Shown here: positions 21,679 to 33,196 of the stretch, piece after piece
How positions within the stretch are numbered: the stretch's first letter is position 1
How the letters are laid out: the number at the start of each line of letters is the position of its first letter
Source: Owenia fusiformis
Lineage: Eukaryota > Annelida > Polychaeta > Sabellida > Oweniidae
DNA: 64,000 nucleotides
Reading direction: 5' to 3'
Assembly: GCA_903813345.2 (NCBI GenBank)
Contig: CAIIXF020000006.1
Coordinates: 36,483,936 to 36,547,935 of the forward strand
Notes under the pieces: generated by a model
The model's database searches: none
Told to the model about the DNA's origin: nothing
The model's input: only the letters and a program-made list of their open reading frames with translations
Program-made: the position numbers and the translations under genes

Positions 21679-24600
21679 AGGTAACGGAAGAGATGTATGA
21701 ACTTGGTTGCAAAATAAAAGCATGTGACCAACAAATTGAATTGAAAGAACAGGCAGACCTCATGTGTCAACTTGGACAAGAGTATATCAGATCAGCAGAG
21801 ACATCTGATATCTGGTATGAACACTACGTTTGGTCCTGTGCACTATATAATGCAGCCAAATGTCGAATTAAGAAATTGATTAGAAAACAAACTGATGGCA
21901 TAAACACAGCTCTTAAAGATGACTTGGAACACACTGACAAACAACTCCAGCTTATAGAAAGTAACTTTGTGAAGAAGTGCCGAGCTGCAAATCATAGCGA
22001 ACTATCTACAGAGGCTGCAACACAGAAGTATACAGACACACTTGAAAATATACGAGAGTACTCAAACACCACCGTAAATGACATCATCGAAAAGTACATG
22101 GTAGTTGATGATGTCACCACAGAGATGAAAGAAGAAGATGAAGACAACACAATAAAACACAGCAAGGTGTTTTATAATGGACTAACACAACAGCTTTTAG
22201 ATTTTTATAAGTCTATTATCAATGACTCTATTTCTGTTTTAGGACACCCCGATTGTAAGTTTGCATTCTTAGCACTTGGTTCTCTATCCCGAAAAGAGGT
22301 CACTGCTTATTCAGATATTGAGTGGGCAATACTGTTTGATCCCTTAGATAAACCAGTCAATCAAATCAAAACACAATTGCGTATGATAGCCTATTACATG
22401 CATTTGAAGGTGCTTAACCTTGGGGAAACATTGCTAAACTGCTTAGACATACCAGTTCTGACAGATTACAACAAACACCTACCCCCTGACATGAAAGACA
22501 ATGACTTTTATGACAAAGCAACTACTAGGGGGATTTCCTTTGACGGGACACAACCTTGGGCTAGCAAAACAGCTATTGGTAGAAAAACAGGAGTAGATCC
22601 CAATAAACCTCCCAGACTTGAACTTATCATGACTGTGGATGAGATGAGCAAGTTTCAGTTCACAGATGAATCAATCAAAGAGGGTTATCACCTTAGTGAC
22701 GTTCTCATGACATCAACACTCATAACTGGAGAACTTGCCTTATGGAAGGAATACAATGACAAAGTACATTCCATATTATCATCACCATCTACAACTAATC
22801 CAGACATCACTATAGGAAGAGAACGAGCAGTAAAAACACTGGAGAAAGACTTAGAAAAATACAGTGAAAACCCCTTGTCATCAGAATCATTCACTCAGAA
22901 AATGCATACAAAGCATGACATATACAGATTTGCCACAATCACTATAAATATTCTGAAACTCATGCATGGTTGCACATCATTTGCTCCTCTAGATGTGTTA
23001 GAGGAATTGAGATGGAAGGGTATCCTTTCTGAAGGGGCAACAAAAGATCTACAAATCATGGTTTGTAGTGTAATCAATCTTAGACACATGGTCTATGGAA
23101 AGTATAAGCAACAAAAGGAATTCATATCATTCTTACCAAGTGACTCTCAAGATGATGAAACAACAGAAGTGATGCCAGTCAGAAGTTTTACAGCGATATT
23201 ACGATTTTTTAACACATTCATGCCCTGGTGTGAATTTCTCAAATCAAACTTAAATGTAAGTGGTGCCTGGGCATATAGTAAGAGATATGTTGGAAACAAT
23301 GAAGTGAAAGCGCAATTATATAAGAACACTTTTTTCTTCAAGAGGGCAATGCATGCTTATCAAACAGAGTTAAAAACACTTCGAACCCTAGATGCAGGAG
23401 AGCATGAGGTGAAAATAGCTTCCATACAGGATGCAATAGGTTCACTGTATGAGTCACAAGGGAATTACTCAGATGCACTCTTCCATCATAACGACAGTCT
23501 GAAAATAAGCAGAAAAATCAATGATGAAAGTGGGGTCTCTAGATCACTTAACAAGATAGGTATTGTGTATAAAGGCATGGGAGAACTGACTAAAGCACTT
23601 GAATATCATCAAGAAAATCTGAAAATTGAAAGACTAATACACATAGACAGTCCCCACCCAGATGTCGCCTCATCACTCAACAACATAGGTAATGTGTATA
23701 TAGACATGGGAGATCTGACTAAAGCACTTGAATATCATCATAAAGGTCTGACAATGTATAGACTTATACACAAAGACAGTCCCCACCCAGATGTTGCTGC
23801 ATCACTTAACAACATAGGTTTTGTGTATAATGACATGGGAGAATTGACTAAAGCAGTTGAATGTCATCAAGAAAGTCTGACAATGTTAAGACTAATACAC
23901 AAAGACAGTCCCCACCCAGATGTTGCTGGCTCACTTAACAACATAGGTTTTGTGTATAATGACATGGGAGAATTGACTAAAGCAGTTGAATATCATCAAG
24001 AAAGTCTGACAATGAGAAGACTAATACACAAAGACAGTCCCCACCCAGATGTTGCTGCATCACTTAACAACATAGGTAGTGTGTATAAAGACATGGGAGA
24101 TCTGACTAAAGCACTTGAGTATCATCAAGAAAGTCTGACAATGAAAAGACTAATACACAAAGACAGTCCCCACCCAGATGTTGCTAGCTCACTTAACAAC
24201 ATAGGTCTTGTGTATAAAGACATGGGAGATCTGACTAAAGCACTTGAGTATCATCATAAAGGTCTGACAATGAGAAGACTAATACACAAAGACAGTCCCC
24301 ACCCAGATGTTGCTAGCTCACTTGGCAACATAGGTCTTGTGTATAAAGACATGGGAGATCTGACTAAAGCACTTGAGTATCATCAAGAAAGTCTGACAAT
24401 GAGAAGACTAATACACAAACACAGTCCCCACCCAGATGTTGCAATGTCACTTAACAACATAGGTAATGTGTATAATGACATGGGAGATCTGACTAAAGCA
24501 CTTGAGTATCATCAAGAAAGTCTGACAATGAGAAGACTAATACACAAACACAGTCCCCACCCAGATGTTGCTGGCTCACTTAACAACATAGGTAATGTGT

Positions 24601-25808
24601 ATAATGACATGGGAGATCTGACTAAAGCACTTGAGTATCATCAAGAAAGTCTGACAATGAAAAGACTAATAAACAAGGACAGCCCTCATCAAAGTGTTGC
24701 AACCTCACTTAACAACATAGGTCTTGTGTATAAGGACATGGGAGATCTGACTAAAGCACTTGAATATCATCAAGAGAGTCTGAAAATGGAAAGACTAATA
24801 CACAAAGACAGTCCCCATCCAGATGTTGCTTCATCACTTTACAACATAGGTAATGTGTATGGAAACATGGGAAATCTGACTAAAGCACTTGAGTATCATC
24901 AAGAAAGTCTGACAATGAGAAGACTAATACACAAACACAGTCCCCACCCAGATGTTGCTGGCTCACTTAACAACATAGGTAATGTGTATGATGACATGGG
25001 AGATCTGACTAAAGCACTTGAATATCATCAAGAAAGTCTGACAATGAGAAGACTAATACACAAAGGCAGTCCCCACCCAGATGTTGCAATGTCACTTAAC
25101 AACATAGGTAATGTGTATAAGGACATGGGAGATCTGACTAAAGCACTTGAGTATCATCATGAAGGTCTGACAATGAAAAGACTAATACACAAAGACAGTC
25201 CCCACTCAGCTGTTGCAACCTCACTTAACAACATAGGTCTTGTGTATAAAGACATGGGAGAACTGACTAAAGCACTTGAATATCATCAAGAAAGTCTGAC
25301 AATGAAAAGACTAATACACAAAGGCAGTCCCCACCCAGATGTTGCAATGTCACTTAACAACATAGGTAATGTGTATATTAAGATGGGAGATCTGACTAAA
25401 GCACTTGAATATCATCAAGAAAGTCTGACAATGAGAAGACTAATACACAAAGGCAGTCCCCACCCAGATGTTGCAATGTCACTTAACAACATAGGTAATG
25501 TGTATATTAAGATGGGAGATCTGACTAAAGCACTTGAATATCATCAAGAATGTCTGACAATGGAAAGACTAATCTACAAAAACAATCCTCACCCAAATGT
25601 AGCTAAATCATTGCTAAACATAGGTATCACACATGAGAACATGAAGGAGCATACAGAAGCACTGACTTATTACTCTGAAGCTCTAAGCATTGCTCATCAG
25701 TATGGAGGAGATTCACACCCTGATTACATAAAAGCATTCAATTGGATTGATGAGTGCAAGAATAAATTAAAATTGACTGAGAAGATTAAATCATGTACTC
25801 TAATGTGA
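21679..25808 (+). CDS. Exon 2, copy A: nucleotidyltransferase + KLC-type TPR array protein
   Basis: The acceptor TTTCAG/AG at 21678 gives the in-phase join; the first full codons read VTEEMYELG. With exon 1 the product is 1439 aa. Residues below count from the Met at 21693. Residues 1-170 are a Cys/Lys-rich helical region. At 196-210, LGS..R.E...YSDIE fits the DUF294-type nucleotidyltransferase signature (GS then D-x-E), a possible metal-binding site. About 405-490 is a helical segment like the domain that follows DUF294. About 575-1350 holds around 18 TPRs, 16 of them near-identical 43-residue units (G-VY-DMG-LTKALEYHQESL-M-RLIHKDSPHPDVA-SLNNI), like kinesin light chain or nephrocystin-type repeats. 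The C-terminus is KSCTLM, a possible CaaX prenylation box. NTase-TPR proteins in invertebrates are often expanded and suspected in innate sensing; the substrate and role here are unknown. Confidence 0.8.
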
Positions 25809-27177
25809 AACTGACTTTAACCATTGTCATTTAAACTGGTTTCTGAGACTCAGGCCAAACACCAGAAAAAAGTGTCCTGAATGTTTTGGAGTGATATCTC
25901 TATTGTTCTATTAACTAAAAAAAACAATAATCATACACAAAAATATTTACACCAATAGAAAAGGTAATAAGAAATTAAAAAAATTATTTGAAATGAAACT
26001 GCAAATAGTATTTGTCTTAATTTTCATAATTTTTTTTAAAATACTCTAGAGATGGAATTCCACTGATTCAATCATATGTTAGTAATACACCTATTCTGCT
26101 TGACCCATTCTGCAATTTTTTTCAATTTTCATCATTATTAAGATGGAGGCCCTCTCTAATCTAACAGTTCCTTGATACCAACTTACTAGAACTTAGCAAA
26201 CCTTACATATATTAAAGGCAAAATCTGAGCTATAGGGGGTGACACTATTACAAGCAACTTGTATTATTGACCTACCAATCTATTTGTTACAATATCAAAT
26301 ACAAGATCTCCCAAAAGATTCACAATATGTTATAAATTGGTGAAGTTATTAATGATTCAAAGTACAAAATGGGTGAAAAATGTTTAAATTCTCCCAAATA
26401 ACAAGAATGGTAACCATGCTTATAGAAAAATAATACATTATTGTAAAAGTCTTTAGTTTTCCTGAAATAAAGTATGCACTTTTGTGATTTTTAGATAATA
26501 GACATGACAAGGAATGACATGAGCCAAAAATATTCTAAAATTGAAACCATTTTTTGTTTAGCCTGCTCGCTATATCTGATTCTCTCTTTAAGGAATGTAG
26601 CCAAGCCATACACACTCAAATCAGGGTTCACCTTTCGTTCAAAAAAGTCGGTCAGACAGACTACTTGAAAAATTGACCTACTTGATAAAAAAAAGTGCCT
26701 ACCCTTAAATTTGGTAGGCTGATTGAAAAATCTAACGACCCCACCAAATATTACCCTACCCCTACAAGAATAGGAACATCCCTGGTCGCATTCACATTGT
26801 TATGTTATTATATTGTATATACAATATACAGTGAAACCTATAAAAGGGAACACCTCTAGATGTAAACAGGATGTACTGAACACCTAATTTAGTACCAATA
26901 TTGCTTGACTGACACTGACAGACCAATCTGACAGCCAAGTGATTCCAAACTTGGATGACTGTGTCGAAAAACAGAACGGCCTTATTGTATATCGTGAAAA
27001 CTGATATCGAAGTGTCTTCCTTTTGGTCAGATCGAAGTGATGATCTATCTTCATAAAAGCAATTTAACAAAGGACTTGACCCCCCCCCCCTTTTTAAATA
27101 CAATTCCAATGTTTTTGCTTAACCCCACTATTTGCTAACACTACAATTCATTATCTCCTCATTATTTCAGAAGAACA
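25809..27177. other. 3' flank of gene A
   Basis: AT-rich and non-coding by inspection. It probably contains the 3' UTR; AATAAA at about 26465 is a candidate polyadenylation signal. Positions 26090-26220 and 26830-27177 match the flank of copy B (41060-41215, 41255-41538). A palindromic TTGTATATACAA lies at about 26813. A C-run is at about 27080. Confidence 0.5.
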
Positions 27178-27852
27178 TAAGTCAATTGAGTCTCAACCTG
27201 TAAAATATATGAACCAGGCATATATTGAATTCCAGTGACCTCTTTATTGGGAGTTATGTATTTCTAGCATTTTAAGTGTGAAATTATAGTAGTGCTTTAA
27301 TACCAGTATATCCTTTCATTATAGTCACATATTATGTATTGAACTTGTATCTTGTGCCATTGCAAACTTGTATTAAAGCATATTTACTAAAGGGTGCTGC
27401 AAATGAAAAATTGATTCAAAATAGAGCTGTGCAGCAGTATACAGAAACCTGTAATGTGGAACACCTCTGATAAAGAGACAATTTTCAGAATTTCAAGATT
27501 AACTGACTTAATGATAAATGAACCTCTATATGAGGTTTAACTGTACATAATTTTGAAATATAAGAGTAGTGACATTTAATAATTTATATTGTACTAAAAT
27601 GATGCTTCAATGATTATGAACACTGGCCCGAGATGCTAGATGCTTATTCTTATGCTTAAGGGACAGGGTTGTATAACTTAACCCAAAAAGGATATCTTAA
27701 CAGGACATAATTTTAAGTCCAAAACGCTGAAACCATTTTTCCACCAGTTTTTAAAATGCACCTTTTCACAAGGCAATTTCTTAAAAAATACAATACATAA
27801 ATCATTGGTGTGGAAAATGAGTAAAACTTTAATGTGTATAATATGTTATCTA

Positions 27853-29795
27853 CAGGGCGTTCAGTAAGTAAAGCTAATTTTGCTCTCAAACTTTTATTTC
27901 TTGTCTATCATCGTTCAAATTTTCAGTGGAGAAGCATCAGACACTTTTCTAACTATCCTGAAAAAATGATCAAGATATAATGAATAACAGCAATATGGTG
28001 GTTGTCACAGTAACGCGAATACGGGTTCTGCGGAGCAATTTTATAAGTTCACAGCATAGTAAGATTTTGTTAACGTTAGTTTCTGTCCTGTCTATATTTC
28101 AACCATAGTTCTGTGGCTACTCCACATTTCTACTTTCAAGTTAGCATTCTATTTCATGTTCAAAGTAGTTCCCCTTAGCTTTCACACACAGCTGATGTCG
28201 TTCTATTCACTTCTGATATATCCTGTGGAAGCCATCTGGAAAGTTCTTTGTCAGCGAACATTGAACGGCATTCTGAAGCTCATGGATATTTGCGTGGATC
28301 TTACCACGCAGATCATTTTTCAAACATGAAAATACCCCAAAATCGCACGGTGCCTTGTCAGGAGAATACGCTGACTGGCCTTGAACCTCCATCTCCAGCG
28401 TTTTCTGGATAGTATCCTGCACCATTTGCGACCTATGCGATGGCGCATTATCTTGATGGAATATGTAGGAGTTGAGAGTCCTATGGGGCCTCGTCTTGCG
28501 AATCGCGTTCACAAGATGGCGCCGCAGCACCTGAAAATGAAATGTGAATTTGATCATTTGATGTTTAAGTTAAAATGTTTTCTTTGTATTATTTTAGAGG
28601 TAGACCTAGTACTCAAACCAAGCTAATTATTAGAAAGATATATTTCATAAAATGTAATTACCATGGCATAATATTCCTTGTTAACAGTCTGCCCTTCTGG
28701 CACGGCATGAGCCAACAATGGACCTTCGATGTCTATAAAAATGATAAAAATGACTTTTCCCGCTGATGCTCCAAGAGCTAGCTTTGCAACGATCCCAACA
28801 AGTGTTGGAGAGTTCTTTGTTCGCCACGCACTGTTCTGTCTTGTACTATTTGGCTCAAAGTATCGAACAAAAGTTTCATCACAAGTGAGAAGATTGTTTA
28901 GAAAGTCCTCTCCCTCATCTTTGTAACGGCGCAAGAATGCAACTGAATCTTCCAGGCGATTTCTACGCTGCTCGTCGGTCAGATTCTTTGGTACCCATTT
29001 CGCAGACACCAAGGACATATTTAGAGAATTGTGAATCAGATAATGTACCCATCCTAGGCTGATATTGGTTAGTTCTGAGAGTTCCCTTACAGTTATTCTG
29101 CGGTCTTCATCTAACAATTGCCTCAAATGATTCATGTTAGCCTCTTTGGTTAGAAGTTTTGGCCTCCCTGACCTTGGCTCATCACTTGTTGTTTTTCTCC
29201 CCTTTTGGAATTTCTGATACCATTTGTAGATTGTGTACTTAGGCACACTGTCCCCATATGCTTTTTGGATATCCCTAATGGTATCCTGCTTGGATTTCCC
29301 TAGCAACACATTGTATCTGATTCCTCAATTCTTGTTTCATTTCATTGTTCATTTTGCTTCCATTGGCAATCCTGGCACCCATGATTTTGATGATGTCATG
29401 GAGCAGTGTCTGATGGATCATTCTGGATCATTCCATCTGTTGTATCATCTGTCTGTGATGTCATAGACTACTGTTGCCATGGTATCATATTTGTGTATGT
29501 TGTTGTTATGTTTGTCCTGACTTTCAGCCATAGCAAACAAAGACATATGCAGCATTAATCTTAATCAATTTCATTGCATTATAACATTTTTATTAAAGTA
29601 AGAAATAAATTGCTCCGCAGAACCCGTATTCACGTTACTATGACAACCATTGTTTTGCTATTATTCATCATATCTTATTTAATTTTTCAGGGTAGTTAGA
29701 AAAATGTCAAATACTTCTTCACTGAAAATTTGAAAGATAAATGACAAAAAATAAAAGTTTGAGAGCAAAATTAGCTTTACTTACTGAACGCCCTG
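27853..29795 (-). mobile_element. Mariner transposon with ~190-bp TIRs
   Basis: 1943 bp bounded by CAGGGCGTTCAGTAAG and its complement, with TA on both sides (27851-27852, 29796-29797). The imperfect TIRs reach about 190 bp, to the GGTTCTGCGGAGCAATTT segment. Module C holds the empty site GTTATCTATATTTACTG at about 42316, so the insertion is directly visible. It encodes a mariner-family transposase on the minus strand with a small intron. Confidence 0.95.
28207..29352 (-). pseudogene. Mariner transposase, intron-containing, frameshifted near the N-terminus
   Basis: Two minus-strand frames join across a 131-nt segment with GT...AG borders (28531-28661): NKEYYAM then VLRRHLVNAIRKTRPH, exactly the usual mariner continuity, phase 0. 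Motifs in order: HTH linker RSGRP, WVPKNLT, first catalytic Asp in TCDETFVRYFEP, second in FHQDNAPSH, third in YSPDKAPCDF. I count 35 residues between the second and third Asp, one more than the usual mariner D34D. The reading frame upstream of about 29309 shifts: the natural start MNNEMKQEL at 29352 is one frame off from LLGKSKQD, so this copy is probably dead unless the shift is a sequencing error. A small spliceosomal intron in a mariner is unusual. Confidence 0.85.
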
Positions 29796-29862
29796 TATAT
29801 GTACTGTAGTTAACTCGACAAGTGATAAAAGACAAAGGCCACAAGAAATATAAGATATATAA

Positions 29863-30035
29863 CAGGGGTTTCATTAGCAGCAGGCAAAAGGTGATTTTCA
29901 CCAGTTGTTTTCACAAAATCGCCTGTTGTTTTTAGGGACTTTTCAACTATTCCATGTTAAATTAATGATTTCCATTAATTTGCCTGTTGTTTTCATTTAT
30001 TTAGCCTGTTGTGAGAAATTCTAGTGAAACCCCTG
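29863..30035. mobile_element. 173-bp hAT-like MITE (CAGGGGTTTC ends), module B
   Basis: Ends CAGGGGTTTCA and TGAAACCCCTG. The interior holds repeated GCCTGTTGTTTTCA. The same element sits in module C at 42380-42532 with a decayed left end, so it predates the B-C split. The CAGGG-type ends suggest hAT, but no clear 8-bp duplication is seen. Confidence 0.7.
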
Positions 30036-31826
30036 TATAGTATTACTGTAAAACACATTGAATTTGAATGAACAATTTTAATTTGTGCATGTAAATTGCT
30101 TCTTTTCATAGACTCATGATTTTTGGATTTTTTCAATTCATGCCAAAAGTCAATTTTGAATTCGTGGCATCCTCAATTTGCAATTTAACCATAATAGCAA
30201 ATTGAAGATGTCAGTGAATTTTGCGTTTTACAGTTCCATTGGCTCTTGACAATGATATAGCTGTAATATTCTGTACTTATTTTGATATGGGCAATTCTTC
30301 ATTTTTAAGATGTTAGTGACTACTTGGGCCCACTCGAACTTATTTGGACTTATAATGTATGATAATGAAAAAGTTATCTACAATTTTTATAAGTGTACAA
30401 GTAAGAAGTAGGCAAAAATATATATTTTGTGTGAGAATTTTAATACATGCATGTATCTTTGTACATGTATTGTGTAATTGAACCGAACAATGAGTTCGTT
30501 ATTGTGAATTTGTATTCTAATTTGAAAAATGGTCAAGTCAATCATTTGTTAAATTTTCCACAACAAGATTGGCTGATTGATGTGGGGGACTCCTCAAGGG
30601 GTACATGGGCCAACCAGAGGGCCTTTACAATCACCGCCTGATCAGGCTTTTTTCCAGTTATCTACTTTACAGGAACATCAACCTTGGAGATGATGTTTCC
30701 TTTGAGTAGATGGAAATGAACAATGAACTCAATAATACGTACTCTATCTTATTGTTTTACGAAGCATTTCACTTTGGGAATTGCATACTTGATTGGTGTC
30801 TCATTTGCCGTCATCGACTGGGAGCAATGTTTTTAAAAATGTTTTAAATGAATTTTGTATGAAATGCTTGACACAGAAATAAACTATTTTATACTTTAAA
30901 ATTGATATTCAGCTTTATCAAACTACACTCAGCTGTATATTGGAATGAAAATACATTGATATAAAATCATCATCTGAACACATGGCTCCTGGAAAGGCTG
31001 AACAATGTGAATATGTCTGGAGTCCTGTGTTTAGAGGATGATAGAAAAATTATAATGTAAAGAAAATTATTTTGTAAAGAAAATTATTATGTAAAGAAAA
31101 ATTATTATGGAAAAAAGAAATAATTATTCCAATTGTTTAAACATTGTATTGTTATTGTAGAACATTAAGAACCCTCACTTCATTTGTTATTTTGTTTTGT
31201 TTAATTAATAAAATATATTCCAAGCAAATCCTGCCATCTTTTGTTGTACCAAGCAAATGCTAATTAGTCATTCATTCAGCATGTAGTTAATTTTCTATCC
31301 ATATCAGATTATTTCCAGTTGTCTATAGCCTAGTAATTTGTTTCCAATGCAATATTCTTTGAGAATGATACATTGACCTTGTGTATGGTAATTTAACAAT
31401 TAGGATGGCTCTATATAGTTTAAAAAATAGTGTATATCCAAATAAATAGATATTAAATAGATTAATAAATATCAAGGACTTTATATGATGCAATTGGGCG
31501 CATCCTCATAATTTTCACAAATTCCAAGTCCTATTACTATCTATCCCCCACTTTTTGTGCTATTTAAATGAGACAATTAAACAGGAAGCACTTGATATCA
31601 TATGATGCATTTGCCATAAAGTACAGAAATAAAACGATGAGACTTTCTTGCATCAAGTTATCGAATCACATTTTCCATTCTTTCATCCCATGGGGTACAA
31701 GGGCAGATCTGAAAATTCAGAATCGGGGAAAGGGCAAAAATCTGAGCTGAAAATTTGGGCCCAACATCTAAGAAATAGGTTCAAAATTAAAAATAATGCT
31801 ACTTATTACCTAAATTGCCTTATATA
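30036..31826. other. Module B 5' flank, non-coding
   Basis: Colinear with module A (4080-4590 and 6880-7846) and with module C (42540-43849). No exon is recognised. The empty site of the A-specific 2.3-kb element lies at about 31010. Confidence 0.55.
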
Positions 31827-32695
31827 CAGGGTGTCCTATATGTTATAATAATTTTGCTCTAAAAATAAATGTTTACAAGTAAAAGGTATGATATCAATAC
31901 CAAACGTATAAGTGATATACCGCTTTTATTTGGTATAAATTTTTTTATATTAAAATAAATATTGACTGCTGCTGTTACCATGGTAACCTCTGGAAAGGGT
32001 CTGCGGAGCAGCGTCATTAATGTGACTTCTTTTTATTCTCTATATGAGAGAATGTCGATCAAATAGCCAGATCGTATATTAGTCAATTCATGACATATTC
32101 CCCATTATTAGCAACAATGGCATGGTGCCTCTCGACCCAGAACTGGAAGATGTCAAATCCATCCATAGTCTAGGGAGAATCAGATTTGGAGCCCTTAAAT
32201 TATTTGGCCCCATACAATCTTTTGGGCCTACCAAGGGGGAGTATCCCCCCCCCCAGATCCGCCAGTGTTAATACATAGTAAAAAGAGGACAAAGAGGGCC
32301 TGTGTGCGGCACTTATAGATCTATGGAATACCACACATTTTTATTACATTTCTCAAAATGATTTTCAATTAAATTCCTCAATAAAAGGGGCTTGGTATAA
32401 AAGATTTCAAACGTCTAGAGAGTGACTAATCAAATATAATGCACAGAACACAAACAGAATAAACGTCAAATTGATTTCTCAGAATGGGAGTAATATTACA
32501 TATTTTCTGTTATGATTAACATGTATAGTTTGTCACATATTTAGCACATCCTTTTATTTTAAACCTTATCTTGCATTCTCTTATGTCAGTGATATATGGT
32601 AGTTACCATAATCGAAGAATATAATCGAAACTTATTTTTACTGTGGCCTTATATTACAAAATCTTTTATTTTGGCTTTAGATGGTCACATTTCAA
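31827..32695. other. Module B flank with mariner-like end fragment
   Basis: 31827 begins CAGGGTGTCCTATATG (the copy of the fragment at 7847) and includes the GTTACCATGGTAAC dyad at 31974. Sequence then follows module A 8061-8704, including the C-run near 32246. Confidence 0.6.
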
Positions 32696-33196
32696 TAGGA
32701 TAGTTTCTAAATAGCAGAAAAATCAATGAAATCTCGTGCTGCCATCTTTTATTCAGCTTTTAACTCTGGCTAGAGCTCCATTCACTTACATGCTAAAATC
32801 TTGGAAAAGTGGCTTAATTTCATGATTTATCAAAGTGTGTTTGTTGAATCTGTATAAAACTTGAATGATATACCATATGATGACCCTGTTTATGAACATG
32901 TTGTGATTAAACATGCTAATGTTGATTGACATACAAATAATCCACGGTTTTAAAGAATTTTAGCATTGCATCTATGGACATTTGGCCCAACTTTTTTTAA
33001 ATTGTCATAGAAAATTATTCAAATTACATAACTGTGTAAATCAAAGCTATTTTAGGAGAAAACATTCCACTGAATTCAAATATACCATTTAAAAGAAGGT
33101 AATGTAAGTCATTAGAGGTCTAATATGCAAGTCTCTTAAAATCTCACGAAAAACGAGATTTAGCGAGATTTCAAAAGCTATATGGAAACTATACTG
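32696..33196. mobile_element. 501-bp insertion specific to module B
   Basis: Module A reads straight through TTTCAATTCGTGG at 8700-8712, whereas B carries 501 extra bases. The ends show imperfect inversion (ATAGTTTCTAAATAGC versus the complement of the ATGGAAACTAT end; GAAATCTCG facing CGAGATTTC). It is probably a MITE; a deletion in A is the alternative. Confidence 0.55.

Larger units (their letters stand above)
3520..27177. other. Segmental module A (first of three tandem copies)
   Basis: The start (AATTGAGTCTCAACCTG, about 3533) recurs at about 27181 and 41547, and long colinear similarity follows each time. Order within a module: 5' flank with MITEs, 2A-leader exon, intron, nucleotidyltransferase-TPR exon, 3' flank. 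Module A is the longest because it gained several insertions (4595-6878, 11168-12277, 13320-14051, about 14600-21500). The 3' flank of A (about 26090-26220) matches that of B (about 41060-41215), confirming head-to-tail duplication. Confidence 0.85.

Noticed and set aside
26792-27109. 105-codon minus-strand ORF
   Set aside because: It spans a C-run and MITE ends in the 3' flank, and module B does not keep the frame.
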